Assembly (NCBI GenBank): GCA_947303585.1
Contig: CAMYYT010000006.1
Coordinates: 1 to 49,832, forward strand
Origin: an uncultured Pseudomonadota bacterium
Lineage (GTDB): Bacteria; Pseudomonadota; Alphaproteobacteria; Rs-D84
Length of the DNA stretch: 49,832 nucleotides
Direction of reading: 5' to 3'
Part shown: positions 40,566 to 49,832 of the stretch, in pieces
Numbering within the stretch: the stretch's first letter is position 1
Layout: each line of letters opens with the position of its first letter
Notes under the pieces: generated by a model
Database searches by the model: none
Told to the model about the DNA's origin: nothing
What the model saw: only the letters and a program-made list of their open reading frames with translations
Position numbers and translations under genes: made by a program

Positions 40566-41123
40566 ATGACACGAATTCTGCAGATTCGTCGCGGTTCAGC
40601 CGCACAAAATGATAATTTTACTGGGTTGGCTGGTGAAATAACAATGGACACAACTAACAAAACCCTGCGTATTCACGACGGTGAAACGTTGGGTGGCTTT
40701 GCGTTGGCGCGCCAAGACAGCATATCTGGGTTTGATATAAGTTCTGTGCCAGATACTTTTTGGAACGCTTTATTTACAGCGCACCAACCTAACAGCGTTA
40801 ATTCTTTGACAAGTGATGCACTGATTTTATCTAATTCAGCATATCTTGATTATGAATTTGATTACGCATATTTGCCCGCGCGCGCAGAAGCCGTATTGGT
40901 ATGTTTATCGCCAGAAGCTGGGTACAGCATAGATGATGAAGTGCGCGCCTTTGGTGTGGGAACTTTTGCAAATCCTGGGGTTAACACTTATATTCAAAAC
41001 GGTACTTTGCATATCAGGTTTTTCATTGGTGGGCAAAACATTTGGGTATTCCATAAAACTGATGCTAATCCGGTGAATATAAACAACAGCAACTGGAAAT
41101 TAAAATTTATAGTTTACTATTGA
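40566..41123 (+). CDS. Phage tail-fibre / tropism-determinant-like protein
   Basis: This 185-residue protein opens with TRILQIRRGSA, then GLAGEITMD, TLRIHDGET, the pattern of the N-terminal domain of phage fibre proteins (major tropism determinant type, PF18454). The remaining 130 residues are beta-rich (SYxYLPARAEAVLVCLSP-like, then FFIGGQNIWVFHK) without a known fold. RBS AAAAGGA. No other tail genes lie nearby, so it is a stray phage gene or part of a host-used surface structure. Confidence 0.75.
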   Translation: MTRILQIRRGSAAQNDNFTGLAGEITMDTTNKTLRIHDGETLGGFALARQDSISGFDISSVPDTFWNALFTAHQPNSVNSLTSDALILSNSAYLDYEFDYAYLPARAEAVLVCLSPEAGYSIDDEVRAFGVGTFANPGVNTYIQNGTLHIRFFIGGQNIWVFHKTDANPVNINNSNWKLKFIVYY

Positions 41124-41186
41124 AACCTGTAAATTTATTTGCTATCGTGGTTGACGTCAAAGAAAACCAAGAAAAAAGGATTTAAT

Positions 41187-42431
41187 ATGTACATACTTGC
41201 TTTGAATTGTGGTTCTTCATCCCTTAAATACCAAGTGTTTGATGCGGATAGCAAAAAAGTTATCGTTGGTGGAAATGTTGAAAAAATCGGATTACCTGAT
41301 TCTTTCATTACTCAAAAATATCCTGACGGAAAAAAAGACAAAAGAGTTGTCGAAATGAAAAACCACAACGAAGCATTGGGTGTCGTTATGAACATGTTAC
41401 GCGAAGCGTCTGTTGATATGAACGAAATCGGCGGCGTAGGACATCGTGTTGTTATGGGTGGTTCTAGATTTGCTTCGTCTGTGGAAATTGATGATGAAGT
41501 GATGCACGAAATTGCTAATTGGAAAGATTTGATGCCTTTGCATATTCCTGCGTCATTGATGGGAATTGAAAGCGCACGTCAAATGTTGCCAAACGCAAAA
41601 CAAGTTGCGGTGTTTGATACTGCGTTCTTGCAGACTATGCCAGAAAGTTCTTATCGTTATGCAATTCCAGAAGCATGGTATAAAAATTTAGGCGTGCGTC
41701 GTTATGGTTTCCATGGAACTTCTCATTTGTATGTTTCTAAACGCGCAGCAGCAATGTTGGGCAAACCAGCAGACCAATGCAATTTAATTACTATGCACAT
41801 TGGTTCTGGCGCGTCTGGGGTTGCAATCAGAAATGGTCGCGCAGTCGATACTACTTTGGGCATGACACCAACCGCAGGTTTGGTTATGGGAACACGTCCA
41901 GGAGATGTTGATGCCGCAGCGATGTTATATGTTATGGAACAATTAAAATTGACTCCTGAACAAATGACCAAACATTTGAACAAAGATTCTGGTTTGATGG
42001 GTATCACACAATGTTTTGCAGACCGTCGTGATGTCGAAGCAAACAAAGACGAAAACCCATTATGCAAATTGGCAATCGATATGGAAGTGCATACTGTGAA
42101 AAAATACATTGGTGCATTTATGGCTGAATTAGGACATACTGATGCGATTGTATTCACAGCGGGCGTTGGTGAAAACGACGATTATTTGCGCGAACAATTC
42201 TGCAGTGGCTTGGAAGAATTGGGCGTTAAATTAGATGTCGAAGCCAACAAAAACGCCCTTGCACGCAAAGGTGTTGATGAAGCAGTTATCAGCACACCTG
42301 ATTCCAAGGTTAAAATATTTATGATTGCGACAAACGAAGAATTGGTTATCGTAGAAGATACCATCGCAATCATGAACGGCACTTATGACGCCGACCATTT
42401 GAAAATGGATTATTCATTTGCAAATAAATAA
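41187..42431 (+). CDS. ackA: Acetate kinase
   Basis: This 414-residue protein has ILALNCGSSSLKYQVFD (phosphate loop NxGSSS), VGHRVVMGG, YGFHGTSHLYVS with catalytic residues, HIGSGASG and TAGVGEND. It interconverts acetyl phosphate and acetate, giving ATP in fermentation. AAAAGGA is 6 bases before the ATG at 41187; upstream ATG at 41139 is not used. No pta is next to it. Confidence 0.95.
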   Translation: MYILALNCGSSSLKYQVFDADSKKVIVGGNVEKIGLPDSFITQKYPDGKKDKRVVEMKNHNEALGVVMNMLREASVDMNEIGGVGHRVVMGGSRFASSVEIDDEVMHEIANWKDLMPLHIPASLMGIESARQMLPNAKQVAVFDTAFLQTMPESSYRYAIPEAWYKNLGVRRYGFHGTSHLYVSKRAAAMLGKPADQCNLITMHIGSGASGVAIRNGRAVDTTLGMTPTAGLVMGTRPGDVDAAAMLYVMEQLKLTPEQMTKHLNKDSGLMGITQCFADRRDVEANKDENPLCKLAIDMEVHTVKKYIGAFMAELGHTDAIVFTAGVGENDDYLREQFCSGLEELGVKLDVEANKNALARKGVDEAVISTPDSKVKIFMIATNEELVIVEDTIAIMNGTYDADHLKMDYSFANK

Positions 42432-42449
42432 AAAATATTTGATAGAAAA

Positions 42450-42476
42450 AACTGACGCAACCGCGTCAGTTTTTTT
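42450..42476 (+). terminator. Terminator of ackA
   Basis: ACTGACGC and GCGTCAGT, loop AACC, then six T. Confidence 0.9.
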
Positions 42477-42513
42477 ATTGGAATAAATTATAAAAATTTG
42501 CTATGTTCATGGC

Positions 42514-44580
42514 ATGGACAAAGAAGTTTTTGATTTTTTTAATACTGATTTGCAATTTATTCACGGCGTGGGACCCGTATTGGCATCAAAGTTTAATGAT
42601 GTTTTGGGTGGACGACGCGTGTTGGATTTTTTGTTACATATTCCGTCTTATGTGCGGCCGCGTGAAATACTCGATTCTGTGATGGAAGCCAAGGCTGGCG
42701 ATACGATTACTGTTTCTGTTATGGTAAAATCTCATAAACGTGGCGGTGTATTCAAAGGTCGCAGGCGCCCCAGCCAAATTGTTTGTGCTGATAAATTATC
42801 TGCACCGTTGACAATACAATTTTTTAATGTGAAATTTCTTGATTATTGGATGGAAAAATTGCCCATTGGCAGTTGGCGCATAGTTAGTGGGAAACTCGAT
42901 TTTTCTAATCGAGATGGTGCGATTATTAATCATCCTGAATTTATTGAAACACCTGAAAATGCCACCAAGATTCCGGCACACCAGGCAATTTATCCATCTG
43001 GCGAAGGTTTAACGCAAAAAACTTTTTCAAATGTTCGCGACCAAATTTTCAAGATAATTCATGAACGCATCAATGCAAATAATACATCTGAAAATTTAAT
43101 GGAATTTATAGACGCGCTGGAACATGTACATTACCCGGAAAGCAATGATGATTTGGTACCAAATTCTACTTTCGTTGCAAAACTGGCGTATTGCGAATTG
43201 TTCGCACACCAAAGCGCGATTGCTATCAATCGAAACTTACGCAAAGCACAAATTAATGTGCGACAGTTGCGCGCAAAAAAATATGATTTTATCAATAAGT
43301 TTTATGAATCTTTGCCGTTCAAATTAACAGGCGCCCAACAAAGGGCTATTGATGAAATATTTGCAGATTTTGCCCGCCCTGTCCCGATGATGCGTTTGGT
43401 CCAAGGTGATGTGGGGTCTGGGAAAACTATGGTTGCATGTGGCGCGATGATAAAGATGGCGGAAACTGGCGCACAATCTGTGTTGCTGGCCCCAACTGAC
43501 ACTTTGGCACAGCAACATTTCGCAAAAATAAAACCATTGTGCGATAAATTCGGTTTGGTATGTGATGTTTTAACTGGTCGCGACAAAGGTGCGGCGCGCC
43601 GCGAAAAATTAATTTCTTTGAAATCAGGTCGAACAAAAATCGCAATTGGAACACATGCTTTGTTCAGCGAAGATGTTATTTACAAAGATTTAGGATTGGT
43701 CGTGATTGATGAACAACACAGATTTGGCGTAGCACAGCGAACTGCAATGCGAAGCAAAGGAAACAATCCTGATATGCTGGCTTTGTCTGCGACACCGATA
43801 CCACGAACGCTTTCTATGACTGTGTATGGTGATATGGATGTTTCGATAATAAATGAAAAGCCTGCGGGCAGATTGCCAATTAAAACAACTAAATTACCAA
43901 TAGAGCGCGCCAAGGCTTTGATTGAAAGAATTGCGCCACAGATTAAAAATGGAGCAAAGGTTTTTTGGGTCTGTCCGTTGGTCGAAGAATCTGAAAATAT
44001 AGATATGACTGCGGCTCAATCGCGATTTGAAGAATTAAATAAATATTTCCCGGGCAGTGGTCTTTGTCATGGACAGATGGATAAAAAAGCACGCGACAAA
44101 GTTATGGAAGAATTTGCAGATGAAAATTCAAAAATGCGTGTTCTGGTTTCGACTACTGTGATAGAAGTTGGTATTGATGTTCCGTCTGCAACAATTATGG
44201 TTATTGAAAACGCTGAACGATTTGGTTTGGCTGCCCTGCATCAATTGCGTGGACGCGTGGGACGCGGTTCTAAACAATCTTATTGCATTTTGCTTTATGG
44301 AAACAATATTTCGCCTGATGGGTTAAAAAGATTGGATGTATTATGTGAAACCGAAGACGGTTTTGTTATCGCTGAACAAGATTTAATGATGCGCGGCGTT
44401 GGTGAATTATTAGGCACGAAACAAAGCGGCTGGATACAATACCATTTTGTAAACTATCGCGAACACAGGGATTTATTCAAATTGGCACAAAGTGCTTCGA
44501 TGGATGATAATATTGCAAAAAATAATTGGGCGAAACAATTGCGGGCTATATTCGATTGTTCTACAATAGCGGGGGCATAG
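42514..44580 (+). CDS. recG: ATP-dependent DNA helicase RecG
   Basis: This 688-residue protein has FIHGVGPVLASKF and the OB wedge domain (about 50-170), QGDVGSGKT (Walker A), VIDEQHRFGVAQR (DEQH), LSATPIPRTL, and GLAALHQLRGRVGRG (motif VI), ending with the TRG-like region. RecG remodels stalled replication forks and branched DNA. The length is normal. It is followed after 1 base by the protease gene. Confidence 0.96.
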   Translation: MDKEVFDFFNTDLQFIHGVGPVLASKFNDVLGGRRVLDFLLHIPSYVRPREILDSVMEAKAGDTITVSVMVKSHKRGGVFKGRRRPSQIVCADKLSAPLTIQFFNVKFLDYWMEKLPIGSWRIVSGKLDFSNRDGAIINHPEFIETPENATKIPAHQAIYPSGEGLTQKTFSNVRDQIFKIIHERINANNTSENLMEFIDALEHVHYPESNDDLVPNSTFVAKLAYCELFAHQSAIAINRNLRKAQINVRQLRAKKYDFINKFYESLPFKLTGAQQRAIDEIFADFARPVPMMRLVQGDVGSGKTMVACGAMIKMAETGAQSVLLAPTDTLAQQHFAKIKPLCDKFGLVCDVLTGRDKGAARREKLISLKSGRTKIAIGTHALFSEDVIYKDLGLVVIDEQHRFGVAQRTAMRSKGNNPDMLALSATPIPRTLSMTVYGDMDVSIINEKPAGRLPIKTTKLPIERAKALIERIAPQIKNGAKVFWVCPLVEESENIDMTAAQSRFEELNKYFPGSGLCHGQMDKKARDKVMEEFADENSKMRVLVSTTVIEVGIDVPSATIMVIENAERFGLAALHQLRGRVGRGSKQSYCILLYGNNISPDGLKRLDVLCETEDGFVIAEQDLMMRGVGELLGTKQSGWIQYHFVNYREHRDLFKLAQSASMDDNIAKNNWAKQLRAIFDCSTIAGA

Positions 44581-44581
44581 T

Positions 44582-45880
44582 TTGAAAAAAATATTTGCAA
44601 TTTTGTTTTCTGTTTTCTTGGCGTTCAATGCGAATGCAACAACCCTTATTAACGATACAGAAATAGAAAATAAAATTACTGAAATAATTTTGCCTGTGGC
44701 GCGTGCTGCTGATATTCCTGAAAAAAGGTTGAAAGTTTACATTGTAAATGATGATGATTTTAATGCGTTTGTTCGTGGTGGCGAAGATGTTTTTATTTAC
44801 ACAGGACTGCTTAAACAAATCAAAAATCCTAATGCTTTGCGGGCGGTGGTGGCGCATGAACTGGGACACACTATTGGTGGACACATGGTTCAAATATCAG
44901 CGCGTATGCATGATGAAATGGTACGCACTATGATTATTCAAGCACTGGGCGTTGGTTTAATGGTTGCGGGGGGCAATCCTACTGCTGGGGTTGGTGTGAT
45001 GGCAGGCGCCAGCGGTATCGCACAACAATCTTTGCTTTCTTTTTCGCGCGATGAAGAAAGGATGGCTGACGATATGGCTATTGATTTAATGGTCAAGGCA
45101 AATCAAGACCCAAACGGTTTGATAGAAGTCTTTGAACAGATGCACGATATAACCGGTGAATTTGAAAAGCGCGTTAACCCTAATCGCATTAATCACCCAT
45201 TGACTGGTGAACGCATAAACAACGCAAAGGCAAAAATCGGGAAAATTAAAAAGATTCCAAAGAAAAATTCATCTGCAATTACGCGCGAAAACAGCGAATA
45301 TGAAATGCTGCGCGCAAAGTTAATCGGCTATTTAAATACAGATAAAAATGTGATTACGCAATATCCGTATTCAAATAAATCTGATGCGGCGATTTATGCA
45401 CGGGCTATTGCGAATATGCGGGCTGGTGATTTGACAGCTGCAAAGACAGGGACACAAACACTGATTAATCGCAACCCAAACAATCCTTATTTTTATGAAC
45501 TTTTGGGCGACATAGAATTTCAATTTGGCGCATACGATGACAGTGTAAACGCTTATGAAAAAAGTTTAAAATTATCGAAAAACGCACCACAAATTGAAAC
45601 AGCTTTGGCATTGGTCCTTAGCGAACGCAACAAGCCAGGCGATAAAGAACGCGCAACAGAACTTTGCAAACGCGTGATTTTGAAAGAAGCTTCGCCCTTG
45701 GCATATTGGATATTGGCGCGGGTCAGTGATGGCGCCGTTGCAGATTGGGCTATGGCAGAATTTTATAATATGAATAATGATATTAAAAACGCGAAAAAAT
45801 ACGCGAAATTGGCACAAAAAAAGTCTAAGAAAGATTCTCCAGAATACATTAAATCTGATGATATATTGAAAAGGAAATAA
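44582..45880 (+). CDS. BepA-like periplasmic M48 protease with TPR region
   Basis: This 432-residue protein starts at TTG 44582, one base after recG. The signal peptide KKIFAILFSVFLAFNANA is cleaved near residue 20. AHELGHTIGG gives the zinc site (His92, Glu93, His96), with the third ligand Glu in DEERMADDMAI. Residues about 265-432 form TPR-like helices (YFYELLGDIEFQFGAYDDS). BepA-type proteins fold or degrade outer-membrane proteins such as LptD. Confidence 0.88.
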   Translation: MKKIFAILFSVFLAFNANATTLINDTEIENKITEIILPVARAADIPEKRLKVYIVNDDDFNAFVRGGEDVFIYTGLLKQIKNPNALRAVVAHELGHTIGGHMVQISARMHDEMVRTMIIQALGVGLMVAGGNPTAGVGVMAGASGIAQQSLLSFSRDEERMADDMAIDLMVKANQDPNGLIEVFEQMHDITGEFEKRVNPNRINHPLTGERINNAKAKIGKIKKIPKKNSSAITRENSEYEMLRAKLIGYLNTDKNVITQYPYSNKSDAAIYARAIANMRAGDLTAAKTGTQTLINRNPNNPYFYELLGDIEFQFGAYDDSVNAYEKSLKLSKNAPQIETALALVLSERNKPGDKERATELCKRVILKEASPLAYWILARVSDGAVADWAMAEFYNMNNDIKNAKKYAKLAQKKSKKDSPEYIKSDDILKRK

Positions 45881-45885
45881 AATAC

Positions 45886-45914
45886 AAAAAGCCCCCCACA
45901 CACAGGGGCTTTTT
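45886..45914 (+). terminator. Terminator after the BepA-like gene
   Basis: GCCCC and GGGGC with A and T runs around a 9-base loop. Confidence 0.8.
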
Positions 45915-46071
45915 ATAGGAAGGAAAGAAACTTTCCCACACAACCGATGCAAGTATTGTATCACAAAAAGCATACTGAACCAAACAAAAAATACTTAATT
46001 TATAAAAAAAACTTGATTTTCAGTAAAATATAACATAAAATGGGCGCAGTAAATAACAAAAGGCGATAAAA

Positions 46072-46251
46072 ATGGCATCTAAAAAAGGTAGCAAAGAAGT
46101 AATTAAACTGGTTAACAAAGAAACCGGTATTTACTATACAACAACAAAAAATACAAAATCTGAAAACACTCAGGGTAAATTGTCTTTCCGTAAATATGAC
46201 AGAAAATTACGCAAACACGTTATGTTTACAGAAGCAAAAATGCCTCACTAA
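46072..46251 (+). CDS. rpmG: 50S ribosomal protein L33
   Basis: This 59-residue protein starts MASKKGSKEVIKLVNKETG, then YYTTTKN and KYDRKLRKHVMFTEAKMP, the L33 signature. It is the alphaproteobacterial type without the zinc cysteines. AAGGCG is near the ATG. Confidence 0.95.
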   Translation: MASKKGSKEVIKLVNKETGIYYTTTKNTKSENTQGKLSFRKYDRKLRKHVMFTEAKMPH

Positions 46252-46274
46252 TGATTTTGTTTGACCAAGATTTA

Positions 46275-46300
46275 ACACCCGCAATTGCGGGTGTTTTTTA
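46275..46300 (+). terminator. Terminator of rpmG
   Basis: ACACCCGC and GCGGGTGT, loop AATT, then six T; lies between convergent rpmG and parC. Confidence 0.88.
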
Positions 46301-46331
46301 TTTTTCCTTGTTAACAAAAAAATTCACAACA

Positions 46332-48569
46332 TTATTTCCCAAATTTACCACTTCTGGGGAAGCCGACGGGGATTGTGTGACCCTGACTTGCCCTTTTTGC
46401 AAGCCATGGCGATATATCATCCAATTTGGTTGTACCGCGTCCAGTTGTCCAACCAAAACCATCTGCACGATTAAAGAACATTACATCGATTGTATATGTG
46501 CGTTCTGCGTTATATTTTTGCAAGATTACACCTTTGCCCCGCGACATTTCTGGAATTTGATTTGATTCAAATATTAACAATTTATCATTTGAACCAGAAA
46601 GCGCAACCATATCACCATCAACGCGGACGCATAATACTGCTGGATTTCTGTCGTCAACGTTCATAATCTGTTTACCACTTTTGGTTTGGGCAACGCAATT
46701 TTCACCAGCCACGATAAACCCAGTACCGTGGCGCCCCACAACCAGATACTTCGCAGATGTATCCAATACAAACGCCTTTACAATTGTTTCTTCGGCGCCG
46801 ATATCAGCCATCATACGCACAGATTCACCAAATCCACGCGCGGACGGCAAATCATTCGCCGATAGTGTGAACATTTTTCCACCAGACGCAAACAAATTGA
46901 TTTTATCTGTTGTTTGGGCGTGGAAAGCACATTGTAATTCATCGCCTTCTTTGAATTTCATATCCAAATTATTCAAATCCAAGTGACCCTTGGCTGCGCG
47001 AATCCATCCCATTGTGGACAACACGATTGTAACAGGTTCTTTTTCAATAAAGTCATCTGCGTTAACAGCGATTTCTTCGCCAACTGGCGCCCAAAGAGTC
47101 CGACGACGCCCCAGCGCAGTTGTTTTCGCATATTGTTTTTTAATATCATCAAACCATGCGTGTAATTGTGCATTTTGAATTTCTTCGCTTTCCAATAATG
47201 CCTGTAATTTATCTTTCTCGGCGCGCAATTCTTTGTCTTCGCGTCTTATTTCCATTTCTTCCAATTTACGAAGACTGCGCAGACGTGTATTCAAGATTGC
47301 TTCGACTTGGACTTCGGTTAATTGGAATTCTGCCATCAATACAGATTTAGGTTCGTCTTCGGTTCTTATGATTTCAATAACCCTGTCTAAATTCAAATAT
47401 ACTATTAATAACCCACCCAAGATTTCCAAACGTCTTTCAATGTTTCCAAGACGCCATTTAGTGCGACGCAACAAGACATTTTTTTGGTGTGCGATAAATT
47501 CCCGTAACACATCACCAATCGGCATTACACGCGGCGCACCATTAGAATCTACGACATTAAAATTCATATTGAATTTATATTCCAGGTCTGTCATCGCAAA
47601 CAAATGCGCCATCATTTTATCAATTGGAATATTACGGCTTTTAGGTGTGATTACAATACGGACATCTGTTGTAGATTCGTCCACAATATCTTCGACCAAT
47701 GGTAATTTTTTAGAATCTATTAAATCTGCGATTTGTTCAACCAATTTAGATTTAACTATGCCATACGGAATTTCAGTGATAACAACCTGCTCTGCGCCAC
47801 GTTCCAATTTTTCAACTTCCCATTTGGCGCGTATACGAAAAGCACCACGACCGTTATCATAATTTTTACATATTGTCGCAAAATCATCAATCAGCACGCC
47901 ACCTGTTGGAAAATCTGGGCCAACTAATTTTTTCATGATTTGTTCAGTACTGGCATCTGGTTTATCAACAACCAAATTCAATGCATCCATAATTTCAGAC
48001 ACATTATGCGTTGGAATATTGGTCGCCATACCCACAGCAATCCCCATTCCACCATTAGCCAACAAATTTGGAAATGCCCCCGGCATCACAGTTGGTTCAA
48101 CCGTTGTTCCATCAAAATTTGGCATCATATCAACGCTGTCTTCGTCTATACCTTCCATAATCAGCATCGCGGCAGCCGTCATTTTAGATTCTGTATAACG
48201 ATACGCAGCCTGGGGGTCACCATCGATATTTCCAAAGTTCCCCTGGCCATCAATCAATGGATAACGAACAGAAAAGTCCTGTGCCAATCGGACCATCGCA
48301 TCGTAAACCGAAGAATCCCCATGCGGATGATAATGCCCCAACACATCCCCAACCACAGTTGCGCATTTACGAAACGCAGCATTTGGTGATAACTTTTGAC
48401 GCAACATAGAATATAAAATACGACGGTGCACAGGTTTTAAGCCGTCCCTTACATCAGGCAACGCGCGCGCAACTATCGTGGAAACTGCATAAGATAAATA
48501 ACGTTCAGACAATGCGTCTGATAATTGTTGGCCAGATATGTTTTCTTTTATGTTTTCTGCTTTTCTCAT
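46332..48569 (-). CDS. parC: DNA topoisomerase IV subunit A
   Basis: This 745-residue protein has [35 protein letters not shown] (quinolone region, Ser86/Ser87 present) and catalytic Tyr125 in [10 protein letters not shown]. The C-terminus has a short beta-propeller-like part, with [13 protein letters not shown] earlier. The length fits ParC better than GyrA (about 850). The start at 48569 has GGGAAG close before it; ATGs at 48581 and 48623 are alternatives. ParE is not in the window. It decatenates chromosomes. Confidence 0.92.
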   Translation of the reverse strand: MRKAENIKENISGQQLSDALSERYLSYAVSTIVARALPDVRDGLKPVHRRILYSMLRQKLSPNAAFRKCATVVGDVLGHYHPHGDSSVYDAMVRLAQDFSVRYPLIDGQGNFGNIDGDPQAAYRYTESKMTAAAMLIMEGIDEDSVDMMPNFDGTTVEPTVMPGAFPNLLANGGMGIAVGMATNIPTHNVSEIMDALNLVVDKPDASTEQIMKKLVGPDFPTGGVLIDDFATICKNYDNGRGAFRIRAKWEVEKLERGAEQVVITEIPYGIVKSKLVEQIADLIDSKKLPLVEDIVDESTTDVRIVITPKSRNIPIDKMMAHLFAMTDLEYKFNMNFNVVDSNGAPRVMPIGDVLREFIAHQKNVLLRRTKWRLGNIERRLEILGGLLIVYLNLDRVIEIIRTEDEPKSVLMAEFQLTEVQVEAILNTRLRSLRKLEEMEIRREDKELRAEKDKLQALLESEEIQNAQLHAWFDDIKKQYAKTTALGRRRTLWAPVGEEIAVNADDFIEKEPVTIVLSTMGWIRAAKGHLDLNNLDMKFKEGDELQCAFHAQTTDKINLFASGGKMFTLSANDLPSARGFGESVRMMADIGAEETIVKAFVLDTSAKYLVVGRHGTGFIVAGENCVAQTKSGKQIMNVDDRNPAVLCVRVDGDMVALSGSNDKLLIFESNQIPEMSRGKGVILQKYNAERTYTIDVMFFNRADGFGWTTGRGTTKLDDISPWLAKRASQGHTIPVGFPRSGKFGK

Positions 48570-48688
48570 AATTCTTCCCATTTTTATCACGAAAAGAATA
48601 AAACATTTATAAAAATAAAACAAGAAAAAAACCTTTATTTTTCAAGTTTTTATATTACAATCGCCACAAAACAAAAGGATTAAAACAA

Positions 48689-49048
48689 ATGAGCCAACCA
48701 GAAACATTTGAAAACAAAACTCCTGTTGCCCAACAAAAACTAACCACTGCCGATGTTGCGCGCATGTTCAATGACTTACAAAAATCATTAAAAACAGAAA
48801 CATTTTCTTTTTCTACAAAACTCAGTCGTCCCGAAGGCGGGACAGCCGTTGGCTTTTCTTATACTGGGGCCGCCGCCGGTGCTGGTTTGCGTGATATTTT
48901 AAGAGCAACAAATATAGATTACGCTGTTGTTATGTACGGGGGAATCGGTGCAAATGAAAATTCTGAAATTCAAATTGACGAAGATAGCAAAAAAAAGATG
49001 CTGGATTTGATGAATAAAGTAAAATTTGAAAAAACGTATAGCGATTAA
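48689..49048 (+). CDS. Small protein of unknown function
   Basis: This 119-residue protein has AAAAGGA 9 bases before the ATG. It is hydrophilic, with FSTKLSRPEGGTAVGF and a small Gly/Ala-rich centre (YTGAAAGAGLRD), then an acidic C-terminus. No family, signal or membrane helix recognised. It is divergent from parC and followed by a T-run hairpin near 49052-49078. Confidence 0.65.
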   Translation: MSQPETFENKTPVAQQKLTTADVARMFNDLQKSLKTETFSFSTKLSRPEGGTAVGFSYTGAAAGAGLRDILRATNIDYAVVMYGGIGANENSEIQIDEDSKKKMLDLMNKVKFEKTYSD

Positions 49049-49078
49049 CAAAAAAAACACCCGATTGGGCGTTTTTTA

Positions 49079-49285
49079 TTATTTCTTTTTTGTCTTTTTG
49101 TATGTTTTTTTCATTGCGATGGTTAAGTATGCACCAATTACACCCAAAACATACAACGCCAACAACGATAAATCAAACCATATATTTGTCACACCCTGAT
49201 TCAACAAATATTTCGGTAAATCAAAAACAATAAGCACTATAACTATGTATATAAACTCTATCAACCACCTTTGCCATTTTTTCAT
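49079..49285 (-). CDS. Small two-helix membrane protein
   Basis: This 68-residue protein has helices about 9-25 (FIYIVIVLIVFDLPKYLL) and 38-58 (LSLLALYVLGVIGAYLTIAM) and a Lys-rich C-terminus (KKTYKKTKKK). AGGAG precedes the ATG. Function unknown. Confidence 0.6.
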   Translation of the reverse strand: MKKWQRWLIEFIYIVIVLIVFDLPKYLLNQGVTNIWFDLSLLALYVLGVIGAYLTIAMKKTYKKTKKK

Positions 49286-49345
49286 AAAAAACTCCTTTTG
49301 ATTATGTTCTCAAGAGATTGTATCACCCCCAAAAAAAACTGTAAA

Positions 49346-49372
49346 GAAAAAACGCCCAAATGGGCGTTTTTC
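49346..49372 (-). terminator. Terminator of rpsU
   Basis: On the minus strand ACGCCC and GGGCGT with a four-base loop, then T-rich sequence; 14 bases after the rpsU stop. The A-run on the other side could serve the plus strand. Confidence 0.8.
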
Positions 49373-49385
49373 AAATCACTATTCA

Positions 49386-49592
49386 TTAGAAACCAAAAAC
49401 CATACGTTGTTTAGATTGACGTTTCTTTTCGTTACGAACCGCTTCTTCTTTTAAACGTTTACGTTTAGTAGTTGGTTTTTCGTAACGTTGACGTTCTTTC
49501 ATTTCGCGATAAAGGCCTTCTTTCTGAGATTTACGTTTTGCAACGCGCAAAGCCTGTTCAACGTTGTTATCACGGACCAAAACTTTAACCAT
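49386..49592 (-). CDS. rpsU: 30S ribosomal protein S21
   Basis: This 68-residue protein starts [20 protein letters not shown], with [15 protein letters not shown] then a basic tail, the S21 signature. GGGGGTG lies before the ATG on the minus strand. It is divergent from tRNA-Ala. Confidence 0.95.
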   Translation of the reverse strand: MVKVLVRDNNVEQALRVAKRKSQKEGLYREMKERQRYEKPTTKRKRLKEEAVRNEKKRQSKQRMVFGF

Positions 49593-49694
49593 TATGTATT
49601 CACCCCCTTTGGCGAATTTGTATTTTGTTTGTTAATGTTGATTGTGATTCTATAATACAAAAAACAAAAAAACAAGAAAAAATTATTAAAAGTC

Positions 49695-49723
49695 TTGACT
49701 TTTTCTTGATAAACTAATAAAAT
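49695..49723 (+). promoter_or_regulatory. tRNA-Ala promoter
   Basis: TTGACT (49695-49700), 17 bases, TAAAAT (49718-49723), 34 bases before the tRNA. Confidence 0.65.
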
Positions 49724-49756
49724 GACTTCGCTTTCAAATGAAAGTGGCAAAGTTCT

Positions 49757-49832
49757 GGGGTTGTAGCTCAGTTGGTAGAGCACCTGCTTTGCAAGCAGGG
49801 GGTCGTCAGTTCGAGCCTGATCAGCTCCACCA
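49757..49832 (+). tRNA. tRNA-Ala (TGC)
   Basis: Acceptor GGGGTTG with CAGCTCC, giving the G3-U70 identity pair of alanine; anticodon arm CCTGC-TTTGCAA-GCAGG with TGC; T-arm GTTCGAGCC; CCA encoded at the window end (49830-49832). Confidence 0.97.

Noticed and set aside
46332..48569. gyrA instead of parC
   Set aside because: Length of about 745 residues, the short C-terminal part and missing GyrA-box-like ending favour ParC.

Overview
The window looks like the chromosome of an AT-rich, host-associated (probably gut) alphaproteobacterium. The grounds are low G+C, short intergenic spaces, a SAM-II-type riboswitch (a class best known from Alphaproteobacteria), a small repressor with the HTH signature of alphaproteobacterial C1/S24 regulators, and core genes (recG, parC, rpsU, rpmG, ackA) of proteobacterial type. 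The lineage is an inference; no 16S or marker tree can be run here.

Region 1 (about 1-9.8 kb, mostly minus strand) is an accessory, defence-like island. A tightly coupled operon encodes a KAP-family P-loop NTPase, a SNF2 helicase with a degenerate PLD-like N-terminus, a DUF4391 protein, an AlbA_2/HATPase-type protein and the start of a type III-like DNA methyltransferase (Mod) that runs off the left edge. Upstream lie two helically phased GATACA arrays, a GC-rich inverted-repeat block, a tyrosine integrase and an AlpA/excisionase-like protein, so the system is probably carried on an integrated element.

Region 2 (about 9.8-21.8 kb) is a mosaic. Two related cassettes (10.15-11.35 and 19.37-21.30 kb) share a near-identical promoter, tandem terminator hairpins in the 5' leader, a variable cargo and a final DUF488 gene. 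Between them are a divergent S-adenosylmethionine synthetase under a SAM-II riboswitch, a DUF2779 nuclease-like gene, a DUF192-containing protein, a WYL regulator flanked by a 14-bp inverted repeat, three small proteins with an ADP-ribosylglycohydrolase, and an FtsK-like ATPase with a broken Walker A. Cassette 2 carries a phage-capsid-like/GH108 muramidase fusion and a second, secreted GH108-like protein.

Region 3 (about 22-36.6 kb) starts with lemA and an HtpX-like protease, followed by a compact aryl-polyene (APE-type) type II polyketide/fatty-acid-like cluster in two divergent operons. The minus operon has two ketosynthases, a ketoreductase and a dehydratase. The plus operon has a ketosynthase-like protein, an acyltransferase, two acyl carrier proteins, a membrane protein, an AMP-ligase fused to a hotdog dehydratase, a GT2 glycosyltransferase, a LolA-like carrier and an MMPL exporter. 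A phosphopantetheinyl transferase and an LpxL-like acyltransferase complete the set. Together these should load, extend and reduce a polyene on a carrier protein and move it to the outer membrane.

Region 4 (about 36.2-49.8 kb) is mostly housekeeping: an ASCH protein, folA, tRNA-Lys, ackA, recG, a BepA-like protease, rpmG, parC, rpsU and tRNA-Ala. It is interrupted at 37.6-41.1 kb by a membrane protein, a 712-residue orphan and a phage tail-fibre-type protein. The last uses the same promoter-plus-leader-terminator architecture as the two cassettes.
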